From contig LR746264.1 of the NCBI GenBank assembly GCA_902729315.2, positions 808,501 through 872,500 of the forward strand: a DNA stretch of 64,000 nt. The letters are read 5' to 3'. The translations under genes and the position numbers were made by a program. The stretch's first letter is position 1, and each line of letters begins with the position of its first letter. This stretch comes from Spirodela intermedia (Eukaryota > Streptophyta > Magnoliopsida > Alismatales > Araceae). Positions 24,901 through 36,814 of this stretch are shown here, piece after piece. Under the pieces are notes generated by a model. It saw only the letters and a list, made by a program, of their open reading frames with translations, was not told the origin of the DNA and did not search any database.

Positions 24901-25247
24901 GAGACCAGGAACGAGAGGTTCTGGATGCCGTCAACGGCGAACTTAGGGTTCCGGCGACCGACTCTCGTCCGGCGGAGTCCGGGGAGCTCGAGCCCCACGA
25001 CATGGCCTGCTCGGCACCGGACGCCGGCCCATCGTGCGCAGGGGTCCACCTTCCTCGGCCAGTCCCCGGAGCGGAGACCCAGAGAAGAGCGGAGGCTGTA
25101 GAGAGCAGCGAGCTCGGTGCCGGAGGTCAGCCGCTGCTGGGACGGCGGCACCGCCGGCATCGCCTGCCCTAAAGCTGTTTGTTCCGGGTAGAAGAGAATG
25201 AAGCACAGAAAGAACGTGACGACGACTAGCGACGTCGGAGCTGCCAT
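21977..25247 (-). CDS. LRR receptor-like pseudokinase (At2g16250 type), 4 exons
   Basis: Exons 23278-25247, 22990-23112, 22741-22763 and 21977-22563 join in frame with GT-AG introns into 900 aa. The start is the ATG giving MAAPTSLVVVTFFLCFILF, a signal peptide. Then come an LRR N-cap (DPCARWAGVRC), about ten LRRs (~140-400), a juxtamembrane RRRR, a TM helix (~455-480) and a kinase-like domain from ~535. The ATP-site lysine (VVVK) and HRD are present, but the glycine loop is poor (RGHSGD) and the DFG position reads VGS (FEVRVGSLSEV); no APE is visible. This fits a signalling pseudokinase or weak kinase. The LRR and kinase style match the family of Arabidopsis At2g16250. It sits in the plasma membrane by architecture; the ligand is unknown. 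The tail is Ser/Gly-rich and ends PSPPP. No frame damage was seen. Confidence 0.92.
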
Positions 25248-25745
25248 GGCGGCCAGAAGTTGCACCAATCCGCCTTGGAAATGTCACGGCCGAGACCATG
25301 ATCTCTCACTCCTCCACCTCGTTCCGACACCGTTCGAGCTGCGAGAACGCCCCATTTTCTTCTCTCTCTGTACACCCGCAGCACAGAAATCTCTACTCCT
25401 TCCGCATCTTTCGGATTGGCGGGTGAATCGAAGAGGGATCAACAGAGAGATAATAAAGGCAGGGTGATAGAGAGAGATGGACAGTGTTCTGACGAGGATA
25501 CGATGCGGCGAGATGAATTCGATTTCTACTCTGCAACCTCCTACAGCTATCGTCCCCTACCTCATTAAAATCCCTCCCCCGTTTAAATGCAAAAAGACCC
25601 CCCTTTTACCAACCCTCCACCCCCCTCCGCTCCCTTCTCACTTCCCCCGCTACCGCCGCCGCCGCCGGCGGCCGGGAAGAGAACACCACCACCGCCGCCA
25701 CTGTTCCCCGACATGGGCTCATGGCCACAGCGTTGACCGACTGGA

Positions 25746-25799
<54 letters not shown>

Positions 25800-27757
25800 A
25801 GATCTCCTGCGCAAGAGCAGCCGCTGCCATGGCGAAGCTGCTGCGTCTTCCCTGGGAGGAGTCTTCACCGCCACCTAGGTTACCCATTTAAAACTCTCGG
25901 GGTAGGCGTCTTCGGGCCCGCAGGCCCGCTCGTAAACTTCCTGGCCTGGCTCGGCCCGGTCTCTTTTTCAGTTTGACAACTCCACTGAGCTTCCATTTTT
26001 CTGTCACACAAATAATTCAACTAATAAAAAAAGCCCACGGGGCCACCATGAACAAAGCCCGCGGCAAGGCGGACTAGTCAAATGCTCACGTGCAGTGTAA
26101 ACGCCGCATTCGTCGGGCCCCACACGACGCGCTCCGCTCTCATAAGCCGGGACCATGCTACGGACGATCGAGATCTTCTCTGACGTATTGGTGGGCTAAC
26201 CCCGTTATGTTTTTATTTTTGCAGAAAACAGCGCGCGACCAAAAATTATAATCCTAGCGGCAATCAGTTGACTCGAGTCTCCTCCCTCGCTCAGCCCGCG
26301 TAATAAAAAAATAGATTACGACGTGAGGGTCCTCCATGAAATATTCCACGCCGGCGGATTCGAATTCTTATCTCCTTGGATACCGTCACTCTCTACCTCA
26401 TTTACTCCGCTGCATCAGTCTACGGCAATCACACGCAAAATCGGAAACCCTCGCGTACTTCCAAAAGACCTGGGCGGTGACGACAATCCAAACTGACCCC
26501 CCTCCTCCACCCCACCCCCCCTCTCATGGACTTCGATATTCCACTTCAGACGGATCCAAATCGGGTATTAAAGCTGGACGTTGACATTGGAACAAATAAC
26601 CCGCGGCATCGGATTTAGATCCATATTACTCGATGGGGGAGGGGGAGTATGATGGTGACACGTGGTTGTTTCCGCGCTTTAAATAATCCGTGGGACAGAA
26701 TACAAGCGCCAAAGATTCTATCTTTTATATCGATGCCAGGGTGTTCGTTGGGCCATGTATAATAGAGCTGTTGGGCCGAGTGACGTGGACATGGGCTCGA
26801 GTGTGAGCTGGATGGGTTCTGGACTTGCCATGTGGCTCATTATTGCGCTGTCTTCGGCGCCCCCGCATTAACTCGGCAGACCCTACGAGACCCGTATGTT
26901 AAAAGACTTTTTAAATTTCAGCTCAAGAAAATTATTTAGTTATGTACAGACATTGACTTTTCTAGGTTTAGGTAAGAAGCCCGTAATGGACGTCTCTCCT
27001 TCCCTTGCTTGTGGGGGTTGTAATATAAATAAAACTAAAGATGGTGGATTTTTCCATGGTTAGAATACTAGGGAGTAAAGAAGGAAATGAACCCACCGCG
27101 AAGTGCGCCGGCTATAGGGCGCCACGTGGACGGAGAGCATCTCCAGGCTGTCTGCTAACGTGTGGGATTCCGTGGACCGGGTCAGTGGCTTCGACGGTGA
27201 TGGGCTTTTTTGGGCCTTCCGCCCCGACCCCCTCCGCATCTATTAGGCCTGAGGGGGACTATGGGGCCCATTCATGGGCCCACTCTTAGTTTCTTCGGAT
27301 TTAAAAATGGGGGTTTGCTAAGCCTCCTCTCTCTCTCTCTCTCTTTCCCGCCCTCCCAGTCTCTCCATCAACAACATCGCTCCCGTTCGCGAGGAAGGAC
27401 AGCCGTGAAGGAACGAAAAACGCGGAGATACAAAAGCCAGGGCGAGGAGAGATGAAGAGAGAGAAGCCCTCTCTCTCTCTCTCTCTCTCCCTCCCTCTCC
27501 TCTCTCTCTGATCCCGTCAATCTGTTACGCACGACGAAGGATTCAGCGGGGAGGGATGGTAATATCGGGCAGGGAACGAGCAGCGGGAAACTGTAAACAC
27601 CGTTGGACCTCATGCAGCCGTGTGTTTCAAATTTCCCGCCGCCCTCCTACGCCCGCAGGGTATGAGAGTTACAGGTTTTGGCGGGAAAAAGGAACTATCT
27701 CGCCTTCTTATACCCCTTCTCTCCCCGCCCTCCGTCACGGGGCTCCTCTCTTCGATT
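25248..27757. other. Divergent intergenic region between the LRR kinase and F-box genes
   Basis: It serves as upstream sequence for both the minus-strand kinase and the plus-strand F-box pseudogene. It is GC-rich near both genes, with CT tracts at 25748-25796, 27330-27346 and 27471-27490; the last two resemble plant Y-patches upstream of the F-box start. No separate gene is supported. Confidence 0.5.
25748..25796. repeat. (CT)n microsatellite upstream of the LRR kinase
   Basis: About 24 CT units, roughly 500 bp upstream of the kinase ATG. Confidence 0.95.
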
Positions 27758-28659
27758 ATGAACTGCAGAAACCTACCCGACGAAATATGCACCGAGATCC
27801 TCTCGTGGCTTCCGGCGAAGCAGGTGGCCAGATGCCGGAGCCTCTGCAAGGGCTTCCGCGCCGTCACCCGGAGCCAGTCCTTCGACCTCTCGCAGGCTCG
27901 TCGGGGGAAGGGTGACGCCGGCGTATTCCTGCGCGGCTATTTTGGGGTGTCCCAGTTGGTGTTTACGGAAGAGAGCTCCGATGTGCCCCCGGAGTCCGTC
28001 CAATTCCTGAGCAACGAGAAGAAAACGATTTTCGGGTGCGACGGAGGGCTGGTCGTCCTTCTGGAGAATGTGTAGGAGGGACAGGCCTCTTCGAGGCTCT
28101 TGCTCTACAATCCCGCCCGGGTAGCATCGTTGCCCCTGGGGATACCAGGCGGCGGGAAGGTCCTTGACAACATGAGTTCCGGCGCCTCGGCGAAGGCGTC
28201 GACGTGGACGTGGTCTGCGTCACCCCGACCGACTACTGGAGCTGCTTCATGGAGTGCTGGCTCTCCTCTTGGGAGCGCAGGTGGAAGCTAGTGAGCGACA
28301 AGGTCTTCCTAGCCCATAGAAGTATCAAGATCCACCACCCCGTCCTCTCTGCCAACGGGCTCATCTACCTCGCTTCAACCTGCGGGAGACACAAGAGGCA
28401 AATCCCCCCCTACCTTCTCGCCGTGGACGTGAGAGTTGGGAGCTCCAGGATCCTGCCGCTGCCAGAGAAGGCGGCCCTCGCTTCGGACGACGGCGACATA
28501 GAGATCGCAGGGTCCGGCAGCGGCTCTCTCCTCAGCCTGGTCGTCTGCAACAGGGCGTCCGAGTTCACCATTTGGGACGTGAAGGACCCCGACCGGTGGG
28601 TGTAGGAGGAGCGGGGCCTCCATGTGAGCATGGCCTCCAAGGGGCAGAAGCCGACAGTC

Positions 28660-28916
28660 TGTTGGAGCAGATCACCTATTGATGAAGTAAAACCACCACT
28701 TGTACTAGAGATCTGGAGAAAAACGTGAGAGCAAAAGAGGGGTTAGAGAAGCAAACAGATTATTCTACAGAAAGAAAACGATTCTTCTCATTAGCATTTT
28801 AAAATCAAACACCCGATAGACATTCTTATAGAACACATAGACAGACAAATTCAAGCAAAAAGAACAGAAAAATAAGGTCGTCTATTGAATCTGCAGAGTT
28901 GGATCACCACCCATCA
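28660..28916 (-). repeat. 3' LTR of the F-box copia element (internally deleted)
   Basis: It is the same sequence as 32922-33306 but lacks a ~128-bp internal block (corresponding to ~33137-33265). It runs from TG (tgttggagc) to CA (cacccatca) on the plus strand. Confidence 0.85.
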
Positions 28917-31900
28917 TTCTTCTCCTTGATCTTGCTCCTCATCTCCAATAATGCTAAGTTCCACCTTCTCATGCATATCATTAAACTTCAGCCTTCCCAA
29001 TGTTTTAGTAAAGTCATCTACCAATCGCTCTTTAGTCTTCACATACTCCAGTTCGATCAGTTTTTGTTCTAAATAAAAACGAATAAAATGATAATATGTG
29101 TCAATATAATTCGTGCGGCTGTGATGAACTGAATTCCTGCTTAGATCAATAGCTGATTTATTATCAACCATTAATGATGGCAATAACCATTTTTACCTCT
29201 TCTCCTTTTAACTCAGTAATAAAACAACTCAATCAGTTTTTTTGACAAGCTGCGACAATGATGGCAATATATCTGCTTCACAAGTCAACAATGCCACGAT
29301 CTTTTACTTCTTTGAGCTCCAACTAATTGCCATGGACCTGAAGTAGAACACTTGGCCTGTGGTACTCCTCTGATCTTCTTCTACATCTCCAGCAAAATCA
29401 TTGTCGGTGTAGTCAATTAATTTTACTACATCTTGACCTTTATCGTAAACAAGTCCATAGTTCAATGTCCCCTTAATGTACTTGAGGACTCTGTTCACTA
29501 CTAGCATGTGTTCAAATGTCGAATGCTCCATAAATCTGCTCAGAAGTTTGACACTAAACACAAAATCAGGTCGAGTATGAGTCAAATACCTAAGACTCCC
29601 AATCATGCTTTGATAGATAGTGGGGTTTACTATAGAATTTGGCCCATTCTTTGTGAAATTCAACGTGTTTCCATGGGAGTGAGAGCAGAATTACAATCCA
29701 TCATACTGCACTACTCAAAAATCTTCAATGCATAAGTTCTCTGATTTAGAGAAATATGAGAGCTCCCTTGAATAACTTCAATGTCTAGATAAGGGTTAAG
29801 TAATCCTAGATTACTCATCTCAAATAAGTTCATCATTTTGTTTTTAAAATTATGAATGTGAATAGTTTTTACACTTGTCACAATCAAATCATCAACATAG
29901 ACATCAATATATAACTAAGAATCACCATTTTTTCTTGAAGTAAACAACATGCTCTTGTTCACCACTAATGAAATCGAGATAGGATAATTATTGATCTAGC
30001 TTGAAATATCAAACTCTTGGTGCTTGCTTAAGCCCATAAAAGGCCTTTTTCAATATGAACACATAGTGTTCTTTTTCTTTGGCAATGAAGCCTTTTGGTT
30101 GGTTCACATAAATTTCCTCATTAATTTTGTTGTTCAAAAAAGTAGATTTCACATCCAATGATGTATTTTCCATCTACTTTGCGGTGCAAGAGCCACCAAT
30201 ACATGAATGAACTCAAATATTGCAACTGGAGTAAATACCTCTTCATAATCAATCGCATATCTTTGAGTGTACCCCTTCACAACTAGACAAGCCTTGTGTC
30301 GTGTCACTTCTCCTCTATATTTTTTTTGATCTTAAATACTCATTTGAGCCCAATGGTTTTACAACCAGGTGGTGGAGAAATAAATTCTCAAGTATCACTC
30401 TTCTTTATTGCCTCTAATCCTTCTTTTATTGACTACTTCCATTCTTCATATTCAGAAACTTCAAGATAAGTTGTTGATTATTCTTGAGAAGTGCAGTAAA
30501 TAGTCATGCTAAACGACAATAAATTAGTCTCATTATAAATATATTGAACAGACCTTAATCAACTTGCTTGCACCTCTTCTAAAGAAGAGAATTCCTTTGA
30601 ATTTTTTGTGAATGTTTCTTTAAGTATAGGTTCCTTATGTTCAAAATTATCAACCATCAAATTAGAGAGTGAACAAAGATGAAATCGATCTTCATCATCT
30701 GCATCTTCCTCTATATTCTATTCTCATTTGCTCCCTTCTTCAAAGACTACATCCTTACTAATATGAATTTTAATAATTAGAAGATCAAGGCAGCTATAGC
30801 CTTTGGTGCTAGTCTCCTAGCCAATGAAAATCATAGGTCAGCATCTATCTTCTAATGTTTCAGTCTCTTTCTAGTGGTTTTAAAATGAACAATAGAATCA
30901 AATACCCTCTAATGGTTAACACAAGACATCTTACCAATCTATTTTTCATATGGAATTGCACCTTACAAGTATTTCATAGGTGACTTGTTCAAAATATAAA
31001 TACAAGTGCTCATTACTTCTCCCCATAGCTCCAATGACAAGTTTTTCTCCTTCACCATGCTTCTGACCAAGGACATAATAGTCTTATTTTTTTTTCCCAT
31101 AACCTTATTCCATCATGGTGAATAAGAAGTCATCAGTTGCCTTTTAATACCTTGTTCATCACAAAACTTCATGAATTCTTTTGAAATAAATTCACCCCCA
31201 TGATCTGTCCTCAAGTACTTTATCTTTATCTCCTTTTCATTTGGTTGCCTTAAACTTCTTAAAGGCTCTAAAAGCATCTGACTTATTCTTTAACATAGCA
31301 ACCCACATGAGCCTAGAAAAATCATCAATGATTAGAAAAAAGTACTCAAGAGGCTTCGTGGCTTTGAAATTTGATGAGGAGGGCAAAACTTTCTTTGTTA
31401 TTTTCCAACATAACTCTGAAAAATCTCTTTAAGTTTTTTAAGAGATGGCATCCCAATCACTTGATTAGTCATAGACATTAATGACTTAAAATTTAAGTGC
31501 CCAAAATGCTCATACTATAGCCAAATCATTTCATCTTCTTCCTCCATCAATAGGTAGGTTTTCACTATATTCAACTTCAATTGATATGGCTTGTCATGAG
31601 ATCTGCACACTATGGTCAAAAGTTTTCTATTAAAATTATGAATTACTAAAATTTTATTTTTCAAATTCATATTGTAATCATCCTCATCGAGTTGGCCAAG
31701 ACTTAGGATATTTACACGCAACTTAAATGTATACAAGACATTCTTTAATTCAAAGTTCTCTCTATTTGTACATTTCACCACAATTGACCCTTCGCCACAT
31801 ATGTCAATACCTAAATCATCACTAAATTTTACTCTCCCTATTCCACTATTGTCAAAATGATAGAATAAGTCATTTTTTCTAGTCATGTGAGTAGTGGCAC

Positions 31901-32921
31901 CCATATCAAGATATCACGTCACTAATAGAGACATCTCTATCTTGGCCTTAGATAAGAATGGCTTTTAGTTCCTCAAAAAATGCCATGAGCAATGCTGATT
32001 CACTCTTTTCCTTGGTGTTGGCAATATTTGCCTTCTCATCCTTCTTCTTTGGCTTCTTCCCATTGTGACATTCGGAAGCAAAATGACCCATCATTTGTAG
32101 TTAAAATATTTTACCTTAGATTTGTCAAAAGTCCTTCTTTCCTCATCTTCATTATGAGTTTCAAATGATTTTCTTCGTCCTCTTTCTCTTCTTCTGCACG
32201 GCCATACCACAATCTCGGTTGGATGATTGCCCCCAAGGTTAAGCTTCATCTTCTCCATGGCTCTTGCTAGGAGAGTCTGTTGTTCTTTTCTAACCTCATG
32301 ATCATGAAGCCTTTACTCTTTGACCAACAATGATCCAATGGCTTCTTCAAGTGTCATTTTGTTCAAATCTCCATATTACTCTATGGTAAGTATCAAGGAA
32401 TCAAACTTTGAAGGGGTGGATCTAAGAAGCTTACATATTGCTTCTTTCTTAGAGATTGATTCACCCAAACTCTGTAACTCTAGCACAATCTTAGTGATCT
32501 TGACAGCGAAGTGAACTACGAGCTCTTCCTTTCTCATGGAAAGGGCCTCAGTCACACCAGAGTCCATCAACTCTTGACTCAACGACAAGATCAACTCCAG
32601 TATTGACAAGACGTAGAGCCTCTCAATTTTGCTTTGCAATCTTCTTGGTGTCGAGATTTCTCAAGAAATCCTCTAACACAATGTTGAAAATTAAAAAACA
32701 ATACCTACTTGTCATTTTTCCTAAGAACATCATCACCCTCAATGGCATCTCACCATCCTTGTGCCTCCAAATAGCACTCCATCATCATTGACCAATGACG
32801 ATAGTTTGTCTTGGTCAAACAAAGTAGTTGTGTCGTCGCAACAAGTTTTGATGACTTGGATGAAGTAGCAACAGTCTTCAACATCATCACAGGTCTTAGA
32901 GTTAGAGGATCTGATACCAAT

Positions 32922-33306
32922 TGCTAGAGTAGATCACCCATTGATAGAGTAAAACCACCACTTGTACTAGAGATCTAGAGAAAAACATGAGATCAAAAGA
33001 GGGGTTGGAGAAGCAAATAAATTATTCTATAGAAAGAAAAATGATTCTTATTTTAGTATTTTAAAATCAAACACTTGATGGACATTCTTATAGACACGTA
33101 GACAAACAAAGTCAAGCAAAAAAAATGAAAAAATAGGGTCACAGTGAGATAGATGACAGTCTCATACAATAAGAAAAATAAATAAATTAAGTAAGATATA
33201 GTCAAATGCGGAAAAGGGGCTTGATCGGCTCCTACTCCAAGCTCTACCTTCTCGAAGATAAATCTCATCCATTGAATCTACGAAGGAGTTGGATCACCAC
33301 TCATCA
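32922..33306 (-). repeat. 5' LTR of the F-box copia element
   Basis: It abuts the primer binding site and carries the block missing from the other copy. It ends at CTCATCA, where the F-box frame resumes. Confidence 0.85.
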
Positions 33307-33479
33307 TGGTCAACGGCTACATTCTCGTCTTCACAATTGAGTACATCTACATCTACAACATATACAACAGCTAAGGGCAGAAGCTAATCCTTCACCAGCC
33401 AATGCTCCATTCCTTTATCTACTCATACGTCAATGCCCTCCAACCTTGTGAGAGATCAAAGGAGGGATGAGGTCACCAC

Positions 33480-34440
33480 ACAAGCCCATGTCTATATTTT
33501 CTTGAAATATCCTATGATTTAGAGTCTTTTACCTTGTATTATCTGCATTGAGTTGAATAAAAATTCAAAGCTTTCCTCTTTTGGATCCATATTTGCAAAC
33601 TCATTATCCTTTAAACACTTCAACCCTTCATATTTGGATATGGATAATTGTATAAAGAGCCCTGCTGGGTTGTGCCGACATCTGGTGAAGAACCCAAGCC
33701 CAACCCACCTCCAAGACAAGGGACTCTCTATCACTTAACTTGAGGCTCGAGACTATTAACTTAAGAGAGAAGAAAGGGAGGAAAGAGAAGGCAAATATGT
33801 CTAGAAAGAGTAGTGGAGAGGAGTCATTGAGACAAGAAGAAAGGTAGCAAATCGTTTGCATAGAATGAGCCCTAGATGATGCAATTTATTATATGGTAGA
33901 TGGGTTAACATAATTAAGTGTGTTAGGCTGTAATAGGCTTATCGCTCTAACACTCCCTCCTCAGACTCACAATGAAAAAATTATTCAGAGTTTGTTTAGA
34001 AGAAATTGAAAATAAGATATAATATAAGTTTTGGTATTGAAACCAATCAATTGTAGAGACTATAGAAATGTAAGACAATGTCATAGTGGTGAGCTAAAGA
34101 TGATGTCAAACAAAGTGGTAGTATAGAAAACAATGCCATAATGGTCAACTAAAGACAATTGGGCAATTTACCATAACGATGCCATAGTGGTAAGTTAAAG
34201 ACAAATAAGTAATTTACTATAACAATGGCATAGTTGTGAGTTGAAGACAATCAAACAATTTATCGTAACAATGCTATAGTGGTGAGCTGAAGACAATGTC
34301 ATATGTTTCGTGCACTCATGAAAAATAGACGTGGGTTATCTGAACTTTACTTTTGTTATCACAATGGAGAGAAGTTGAAGTGGTAGACTGCGATACTCAC
34401 ATTTCACCAAGTAGCAGGCATGTGTTACCTCATTGGTTGA
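33480..34440 (-). mobile_element. Truncated LTR-retrotransposon end (LTR plus 3' internal part)
   Basis: On the minus strand a purine-rich tract (TCTGAGGAGGGAG) is followed by TGTTAGAGCG, the layout of a polypurine tract next to an LTR start; the LTR's right end is therefore at 33952. The LTR extends left to roughly 33480. Right of it lies AT-rich internal sequence with a 46-bp tandem repeat. No partner LTR or pol is seen, so this is a fragment. Confidence 0.5.
34080..34305. repeat. 46-bp minisatellite, about 4-5 copies
   Basis: The core GCCATAGTGGT-AGTTGAAGAC restarts at 34135, 34181, 34227 and 34273, exactly 46 bp apart. A looser copy begins at 34080. Confidence 0.85.
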
Positions 34441-35589
34441 GGGGGGGTGATAAAAGCTTTTTTAATTTTCAGGGATTGACTTTAAAAATTAAAAATATAG
34501 AAGAAATACAAAAAAGTAAATAATTATTAGTGATAAAATAAATCACATGTTGAGTTTAGTATTCTAGAGATTTAATCCTAGCTCACAATTATAGATTTAC
34601 AAACATTTGCTATTGTTGATAGGCCTTAACCATAATCAATCAGTCAATATGAAAATAGTTAAATCAATTCTAGAAAATAATTGGTGCCAAAATTTCCTTG
34701 AAGTAAATAATCAATACAAAAAAAGTCAATTTTCATGATTTTCATCAGCACAACATCCATTAGATAAGTAGTGACTACCCTCTAAAAAGGTCTTGTTAAA
34801 ATTTTAGGTCAATGAAAAATATCTTAAGTAGCAGCATGTAACCTCAAATAGAAATCTATCATGATTTAGAAATAAAGAAATAACAAAAATATGAATAGTA
34901 TATAATATGCCAATGGTAAAGCATAATCACATAAATGATCATATATAATTAAATGTAATTATGACTTTCAAAAACAAAGAATTTGCCTCTTAAATAGCCC
35001 TACTACTTTAGAGAATGACTTATCCACATTTATATAATATTCACTTTGGCTTATCCACATTTATATAATATTTACTTTAAGCTGTTACGACCTATATGTT
35101 TAGTTTTTTATCCCTCCACTTGTATCATCTAATAATATACTTAAGAGGATCTTCCCAATATTATAACATAATATAATATAATATAATCTTATCTAATATT
35201 TTAAAATACAACTTTAACAAAAAAACTTACAATTTCTTAGTCTTATGTTTTTTTTTCTACTTTCAAAATACTCAAAAGAAAAGTAAAGAAAAATAAACTT
35301 GAAGAACACCGAAAATAGGTATGTGAAAAGGTGCGAATTTGAGCCGACAAGGTCTGGCCCGGCTCTTTCTTCCCTGATTTCTTTATCGACGCTGGTTGAT
35401 TAGGGTTTCCGGGGTCTCTGCCGGAGTTTCGGGGGTAGATCCAAGCGGAAGAGAGCAGATCGGAGATCATCCCTAGAAAGAGTGCTACAGATTTTCTATT
35501 ACAACTAAATTTACAACATCACTAATCTGAAGAACCAGGGATGATGGAGGAGGAGAGGAGCTAGATGAAGGAGAGTATCCGCAGAGGCA
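34441..35589. other. AT-rich spacer turning GC-rich at 35.3 kb
   Basis: No coding sequence is recognised up to ~35320. A short ATAAT-type direct repeat lies around 35165-35190. From 35330 the composition changes sharply, ahead of the small open frame at 35590. Confidence 0.4.
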
Positions 35590-35817
35590 TCAAGGGGACC
35601 GGCAGCACAACTCGAGGACTTCTTGGAGCCTCTTCTCCTCCTCCGACAAAGCGACGGCAGCGGGGCCGGCCGGCCGCCTCCACAAGGGGAAATTTAGGCG
35701 GAAACGCGGCGGCGCAGGCGACGGCGCGCCGGCATAAGGTGGCGGCGCCGCCGCCGTGGGAACGGCGAGGCTGCCGTCGTGGTACCAGGAGAGGAGCATT
35801 GCAGCAGTGGGCGCCAT
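35590..35817 (-). CDS. Possible small protein, 75 aa, unknown
   Basis: ATG-started frame reading MAPTAAMLLSWYHDGSLAVP and ending LSEEEKRLQEVLELCCRSP. It has an Ala/Pro-rich middle and a helical, charged end. It is not recognised. GC content is very high, so an accidental open frame is a real alternative, and other frames across it (35565-35900 plus) are open too. Confidence 0.25.
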   Translation of the reverse strand: MAPTAAMLLSWYHDGSLAVPTAAAPPPYAGAPSPAPPRFRLNFPLWRRPAGPAAVALSEEEKRLQEVLELCCRSP

Positions 35818-36814
35818 TAGAGACGGATCTCGAGGAGGATGGGCGAAGACAGCTGGCGGAAGAAGCTTGTCAACGGGGGAGTTCTGGCGGCGGCGGATGA
35901 GATGGGGTTCCGAAGAAATGGTGGGAGAGCTCCGAAGATTTATGGAATTTTAAGACAGAAAGATGTGATCTTTACAGTCCCCGGGCTCCGACGGAAACCG
36001 TGGGTAGCCCCCCCAGAAAGGTCGCTGTTTGGGGAGGACGGCGACGAGCCAAAGTCTGTGGTCCGAACGTGGGTTCGTCCGCGCCGCCACGGGAAGCCAC
36101 GTGGCGACGGCATCGGTGGCGCGTGCTGCCCACGCGATGAAGATAGCGGGGCCCACTAGGTCGGGCTTAACTGGCCACAACGACGGGGTCAACGGGCCGA
36201 GTCAACGTAACGAGGAAAACCGGAAAATGGACTCTAGTCGGTGATCTGGCCCCACCCATCTTCTGGGGAATCTTCTTGTGCTCTCGGCCACCGCCGTCTA
36301 GGAGAGTCCAAGAACTTAAATTCCTGAAAATAAATACATTTTCGACGAAAGTTGAAGCAAATATCTATTGACTTACACATAATATTAAAATTTATCAAGG
36401 TGGGTAGATTAAATAATCATCCTTTTTCTCTCCAGAAAAATCGCCGGTTTAAATAAAATAGACCAGTATTTACATGAAAACAGGATCTCAAACTTAGATG
36501 ATGCACCATCTGATCGACCCGTCGAGCAATTGCATGAAGTGTCCATGGTTCTTGCCGACAGTTGACCAGAGTATTTGACCTTAGGCGACGTGGGTGATCT
36601 CCATGATCGGTCACAATGGAGATAAATATGGATCTCTCTACGCAGAGACCCAGCACTCTACAAGCTCGCCTTTGAATCTGAGATCAGAAGACAGAGGCAA
36701 GGAGTCAAACCCAAAGCTCTACTTGGGACGAAAGAGAAGGAAAGTTAGAGCCTAGAGAGAGAGAGAGAGAGTTAAAAGCATAGAGTGGAGAGGAGACTCA
36801 ACAGCCTACCGCAA
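35818..36814. other. GC-rich spacer downstream of the Spinster-like gene
   Basis: Several short overlapping frames (for example 35950-36192 minus, WPVKPDLVGPAIFIAWAAR) lack recognisable domains. The stretch 36250-36814 should include the 3' untranslated region of the transporter gene. Confidence 0.35.

Larger units (their letters stand above)
28660..33306 (-). mobile_element. Ty1/copia retrotransposon inside the F-box pseudogene
   Basis: LTRs of 257 bp (28660-28916) and 385 bp (32922-33306) flank minus-strand gag-pol. Next to the right LTR, TGGTATCAGATCC (minus strand, 32907-32919) is the tRNA-Met primer site. Next to the left LTR is a purine tract (GATCAAGGAGAAGAA). In coding order there are: gag (32376-32639) with a GHFASEC zinc-knuckle remnant near 32070; the protease/pre-integrase region (31515-31904, GATTHMT... 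and NILSLGQL); integrase (~31100-31300, NKTIMSLVRSMVKEKN); RT (~29900, LYIDVYVDDLIVT); and RNase H (28917-29663, SMIGSLRYLTHTRPD, then MVDNKSAIDLSRN). Frames are broken, so it is inactive. The flanking 5-mers are cagtc and tggtc, an imperfect target duplication. Confidence 0.9.
27758..33470 (+). pseudogene. F-box protein pseudogene, split by a retrotransposon
   Basis: The frame starts MNCRNLPDEICTEILSWLPA and continues with an F-box (VARCRSLCKGFRAVT), the SKP1-binding domain of SCF ubiquitin-ligase adaptors. An F-box-associated region follows (SRLLLYNPA, IHHPVLSANGLIYLA, FTIWDV) and should form the substrate side. Four lesions are seen: TAG at 28073-28075; a frameshift between about 28168 and 28200 (the reading moves to the next frame before VDVDVVCVTPTDYW); TAG at 28603-28605; and a copia element inserted after codon GTC at 28659. 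The gene resumes at 33307 (VNGYILVF), meets a TAA, and still reads the typical tail HSFIYSYVNAL before TGA at 33468. Base composition is GC-rich like neighbouring genes. It cannot make a full F-box protein as it stands; only an N-terminal ~106-residue F-box fragment is possible. Confidence 0.85.

Noticed and set aside
23406-25101. Long plus-strand frames opposite the LRR kinase (for example 24325-25101)
   Set aside because: They mirror the GC-rich codon pattern of the kinase on the other strand and carry no recognisable domain.
25248-25268. Upstream extension of the LRR kinase by seven codons
   Set aside because: The extension begins with TTG, not ATG; the ATG at 25247 gives a clean signal peptide.
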